Assembly: GCF_009659625.1 (NCBI RefSeq) | Contig: NZ_VOIW01000007.1 | Location: 310,001 to 374,000 of the forward strand | Origin: Pseudomonas haemolytica | GTDB taxonomy: Bacteria; Pseudomonadota; Gammaproteobacteria; Pseudomonadales; Pseudomonadaceae | Direction: 5' to 3' | DNA length: 64,000 nucleotides | In this document: positions 61,565 through 64,000 of the stretch, piece after piece | Layout: each line of letters opens with the position of its first letter | How positions within the stretch are numbered: the first letter of the stretch is position 1 | Notes under the pieces: model-generated | The model's input: the letters and a program-made list of their open reading frames with translations, nothing else | Database searches by the model: none | What the model was told of the DNA's origin: nothing | Program-made: the position numbers and the translations under genes

Positions 61565-63616
61565 TCAAAGACTCACCGCGTTATTGCGCTCGGACTGTTT
61601 CAAATAAGCCGCCAACTCCCGCGCCTGCAGCGGTTTGCTGTAGTGATAGCCTTGCCCCTCGTGGCAACCCTCGGAAATGATGTAAGCCTCTTGCTCAGCG
61701 GTCTCCACGCCTTCGGCAATCACCTGCATGCCCAGGCTTTTGCCCAGTTGAATAATGGCGCGCACGATCGTTGCATCATCGTCGTCATCCTGCAGGTCCT
61801 GAACGAAGCTCTTGTCGATCTTGATCTTGTCCAGCGGCAGGCTTTTGAGGTAACTCAGGGATGAATAGCCGGTGCCGAAGTCATCAATGGCGATCAGCGC
61901 CCCGGAGCGACGCAGGCTCAGCAGGTGCTGGGCGGCGGTGCTGATGTCTTCCATCAGGCCGGTCTCGGTGACTTCCAGCTCCAGGCTGCGCGGCGGCAGG
62001 CGATAGATCTGCATCAGGTTGTTGACCACGCGCGGCAACTCGGTGTGGTGCAATTGCACGGTGGACAGGTTGACCGCCATGCGCAGCGCGGTGAAGCCCA
62101 GGTCATGCCATTCGCGCAGTTGCCGGCACGCCTGGTCCAGCACCCATTCGCCAATTGGAATAATGGTGCCGTTCTGCTCCGCCAGCGGGATAAATAGGTC
62201 AGGCGGTACCAGGCCGTGTTCCGGGTGGTGCCAGCGCAACAGGGCTTCCACGCCGACCACGCGGTTGTCGCGGTAGCTGATCTGCGGTTGGTACACCAAG
62301 TGGAACTGGTCGCGACCCAGGGCGTCACGCAGGTCTTTTTCCAGCTCGCGGCGCCGGCGCATTTCGCTGTCGACGCTGGCGATATAAAACTGATATCGGT
62401 TGCGCGAGCGGCTCTTGGCCAGGGTCATGGTCTGCTCGGCTTTTTGCAGCAGCTTCTCGGTGCTGTCGCCATCTTCCGGGAACAGCGTGATGCCGATGGT
62501 TGCGCGCAGGCGGATCAGGTCATGGTCTAAGGCGAACTCAGCCTCCAGGTCGTCGAGGATGCTTTGCGCCAGTTCGGCGGCTTCGTAAGGTTGGTCGATA
62601 TCGGCTTGCACCAGGGCGAACTGGTCGCCGCCCAAGCGGGCGAGGGTGCCAAGGCGACCGCTGTGGGCGCGCAAGCGGTCGGCCAGGGCCAGCAGCAGTT
62701 TGTCGCCGGCCTGGTAGGTGAATTGTTCGTTGACGCTCTTGAAGTCATCCAGCCCCACGCACAACACCGCCACGCGTCGTTGGCGACGGCCGGCATCGGT
62801 GAGGATCTTGTCCAGTTGCTCCTGCAACTTCTGGCGGTTCGGCAGGCCGGTGAGGAAGTCGTACTGGGCCATGCGCAACAGGCTCGATTCAGCCTCGTGG
62901 CGCAGATGGGTATTGCGCTCTATGGATTCGAGCAACTGGTTGGCGGTGTTTATCCACAGCCCCAGCTCGTTGCGTTCGTGACCCTTGAGCTGAGGGATCT
63001 TGTGCTCGCTGGGTCGGTCCGGGTTGATCGAGGTCAGGTGCTCGATGATCCGCGACAGTGGTTTGGTCAGCAGCCAGTGATAAACCAGGTACAGCACCAG
63101 GCCCATGGCCAGGGCGCGCAGGACGCCGGAAATAAAGATGATCACAGAGCTGACAATAAAGCCTTTGCCGTAGGTGGCCGTATCGAGGGTGATACTCAGG
63201 TCGCCGTAATATTCGCTGTAAGGGCCCTTGCCGACCAATGCGGTGGTGAACGTGCGTTCCTGGCCAAGAATCAGGTCGGTCAACCAGCGGCTGGGGGACT
63301 GCTGCAAGGCGCGGCTTTTTTCCGCGAGCATGGTCTCGTTGGGGTGACCGATGGAGGCCATGCGCACTGCGTCGTCCTGGAACAACCCTTCGATCACCTG
63401 CATGCCCATCTCGCGGTCCAGGCTGTAGACGGCCTGGGTCGATGGGTCGCGAAACATGTCGAGGATGCGCTGGGCATCGCCGGCCACGGCCTGGCGCGTC
63501 TTGTAGGCATCGAAAACGATCTGCGCCACGCTCAGCGCCACGCCCACGATCAATGCCGACAGCAGCACAACCCGTAGCAACTTCACCGACAAGCTGTTCT
63601 TGAGTTCCAGCTTCAA
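61565..63616 (-). CDS. GGDEF-EAL c-di-GMP protein with periplasmic sensor
   Basis: A 683-residue inner-membrane protein: helix 1 (about 12-34), periplasmic sensor (35-150), helix 2 (GFIVSSVIIFISGVLRALAMG), HAMP-like linker, GGDEF domain (about 250-415) and EAL domain (about 425-675). The GGDEF site reads GGDQF (near 328), so cyclase activity is doubtful. The EAL domain keeps EALLRW, DDFGTGYSSL and IAEGVETAEQ, so phosphodiesterase activity is likely. The start is TTG (63616) with AAGGA upstream. Confidence 0.92.
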   Translation of the reverse strand: MKLELKNSLSVKLLRVVLLSALIVGVALSVAQIVFDAYKTRQAVAGDAQRILDMFRDPSTQAVYSLDREMGMQVIEGLFQDDAVRMASIGHPNETMLAEKSRALQQSPSRWLTDLILGQERTFTTALVGKGPYSEYYGDLSITLDTATYGKGFIVSSVIIFISGVLRALAMGLVLYLVYHWLLTKPLSRIIEHLTSINPDRPSEHKIPQLKGHERNELGLWINTANQLLESIERNTHLRHEAESSLLRMAQYDFLTGLPNRQKLQEQLDKILTDAGRRQRRVAVLCVGLDDFKSVNEQFTYQAGDKLLLALADRLRAHSGRLGTLARLGGDQFALVQADIDQPYEAAELAQSILDDLEAEFALDHDLIRLRATIGITLFPEDGDSTEKLLQKAEQTMTLAKSRSRNRYQFYIASVDSEMRRRRELEKDLRDALGRDQFHLVYQPQISYRDNRVVGVEALLRWHHPEHGLVPPDLFIPLAEQNGTIIPIGEWVLDQACRQLREWHDLGFTALRMAVNLSTVQLHHTELPRVVNNLMQIYRLPPRSLELEVTETGLMEDISTAAQHLLSLRRSGALIAIDDFGTGYSSLSYLKSLPLDKIKIDKSFVQDLQDDDDDATIVRAIIQLGKSLGMQVIAEGVETAEQEAYIISEGCHEGQGYHYSKPLQARELAAYLKQSERNNAVSL

Positions 63617-63805
63617 AGGGGCATTCCTTGTCTCATGCGGGTGGCCTTCAATATGCCATGAGTATTGGCAATCTCGAGAGGGCAGTCAAAGGGACATTGG
63701 AACCTGAGTGCAATTGAGGTTTTGGCTGGATAAGCCTAGAGAGGCGCTCGCTTATGTCCGGGCTTGTCAGAAGCGAGGAAGGTCAGGGGGCGAAGCCCAG
63801 CAGGG

Positions 63806-63830
63806 AGAAGGCGGAGGAGATCCGCCTTCT
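63806..63830 (-). terminator. Hairpin downstream of the partial right-end gene
   Basis: AGAAGGCGGA (63806-63815) pairs with TCCGCCTTCT (63821-63830), 14 bp after the stop of the partial minus-strand gene. Confidence 0.7.
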
Positions 63831-63844
63831 AGTTGTCGACGTTT

Positions 63845-64000
63845 TTAAAAATTGATCTGACCTTGAGGCTGTTGCTCTTCCCCACCGACCTTCGCGCCTT
63901 CACCGACCGTGTCCAGGACTTTGTTTGCCAGGTCCATTGCGCCGTTTGCCAGGTCCAGCCCTTTATCAACAATACCCGCTACGATTGGGACTGCACCCGC
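63845..64000 (-). CDS. Partial gene cut by the window edge, unknown
   Basis: A minus-strand frame stays open from 64000 to a stop at 63845 (51 residues seen; N-terminus lies outside). The visible end is an amphipathic, Gly/Ala/Leu/Val-rich region with a repeated DLAN(G/K) unit (GLDLANGAMDLANKVLD) and a Gln/Gly-rich tail ending QINF. A following hairpin supports a real 3' end. The protein cannot be identified from this fragment. Confidence 0.6.
   Translation of the reverse strand, partial: AGAVPIVAGIVDKGLDLANGAMDLANKVLDTVGEGAKVGGEEQQPQGQINF

Overview
The window looks like chromosome of a fluorescens-group Pseudomonas. It is GC-rich, carries paired REP elements typical of that group, an arcDABC arginine deiminase operon with a DUF5064 gene, a GcsR-type glycine cleavage operon and an scpA/scpB/rluB block. 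No rRNA, tRNA, CRISPR array, prophage or insertion sequence was recognised. Calls rest on reading the translations and motifs by eye, without database searches.

Left part (1-15260) is the most accessory. A papain-like cysteine protease and an unknown partner (212-1409) are followed by a leuA-type 2-isopropylmalate synthase coupled to an AraC regulator (1790-4226), a three-gene tripartite efflux operon (4436-8635), and a five-gene operon (9084-15135): DUF3050 protein, cupin, AurF-like diiron N-oxygenase, A-T-reductase NRPS and SRPBCC protein. That set matches the mgo/pvf/ham family that makes diazeniumdiolate signals (leudiazen, valdiazen, fragin). The local leucine-pathway enzyme and exporter suggest a self-contained make-and-export island. 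Its 450-bp upstream region holds three copies of TGCTAAC within palindromic structures.

15280-22072 is a two-partner secretion pair (TpsA exoprotein and TpsB pore). 22553-24547 carries nadA, an RDD membrane protein and a cold-shock protein. 24942-32720 is the glycine/serine catabolic operon gcvH-gcvP-sdaA-gcvT with its activator gcsR; a sigma-54 promoter and three GcsR-like operators can be read directly, and the glyA gene found in the P. aeruginosa equivalent is missing. 32869-39960 is arcD-arcA-arcB-arcC-DUF5064, with a second, divergently transcribed arcD paralogue.

40092-50606 is mostly housekeeping: CoA transferase, a CpxRA-like two-component system with a Spy/CpxP-like protein, yciI/yciB, PHP phosphoesterase, YciO, ScpA, ScpB, DUF1289 and RluB. 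50702-51872 is a small unexplained operon: a 45-residue peptide, a hairpin, and a short M29-aminopeptidase-like enzyme. 52396-53942 is aroP with a possible Tyr/Trp-containing leader peptide. The right end has a Qnr-like pentapeptide protein, ArfB, a YhhS-type MFS transporter, small ORFs, an AraC regulator, TrkH, an imelysin lipoprotein, a GGDEF-EAL protein and a partial gene cut by the window edge.
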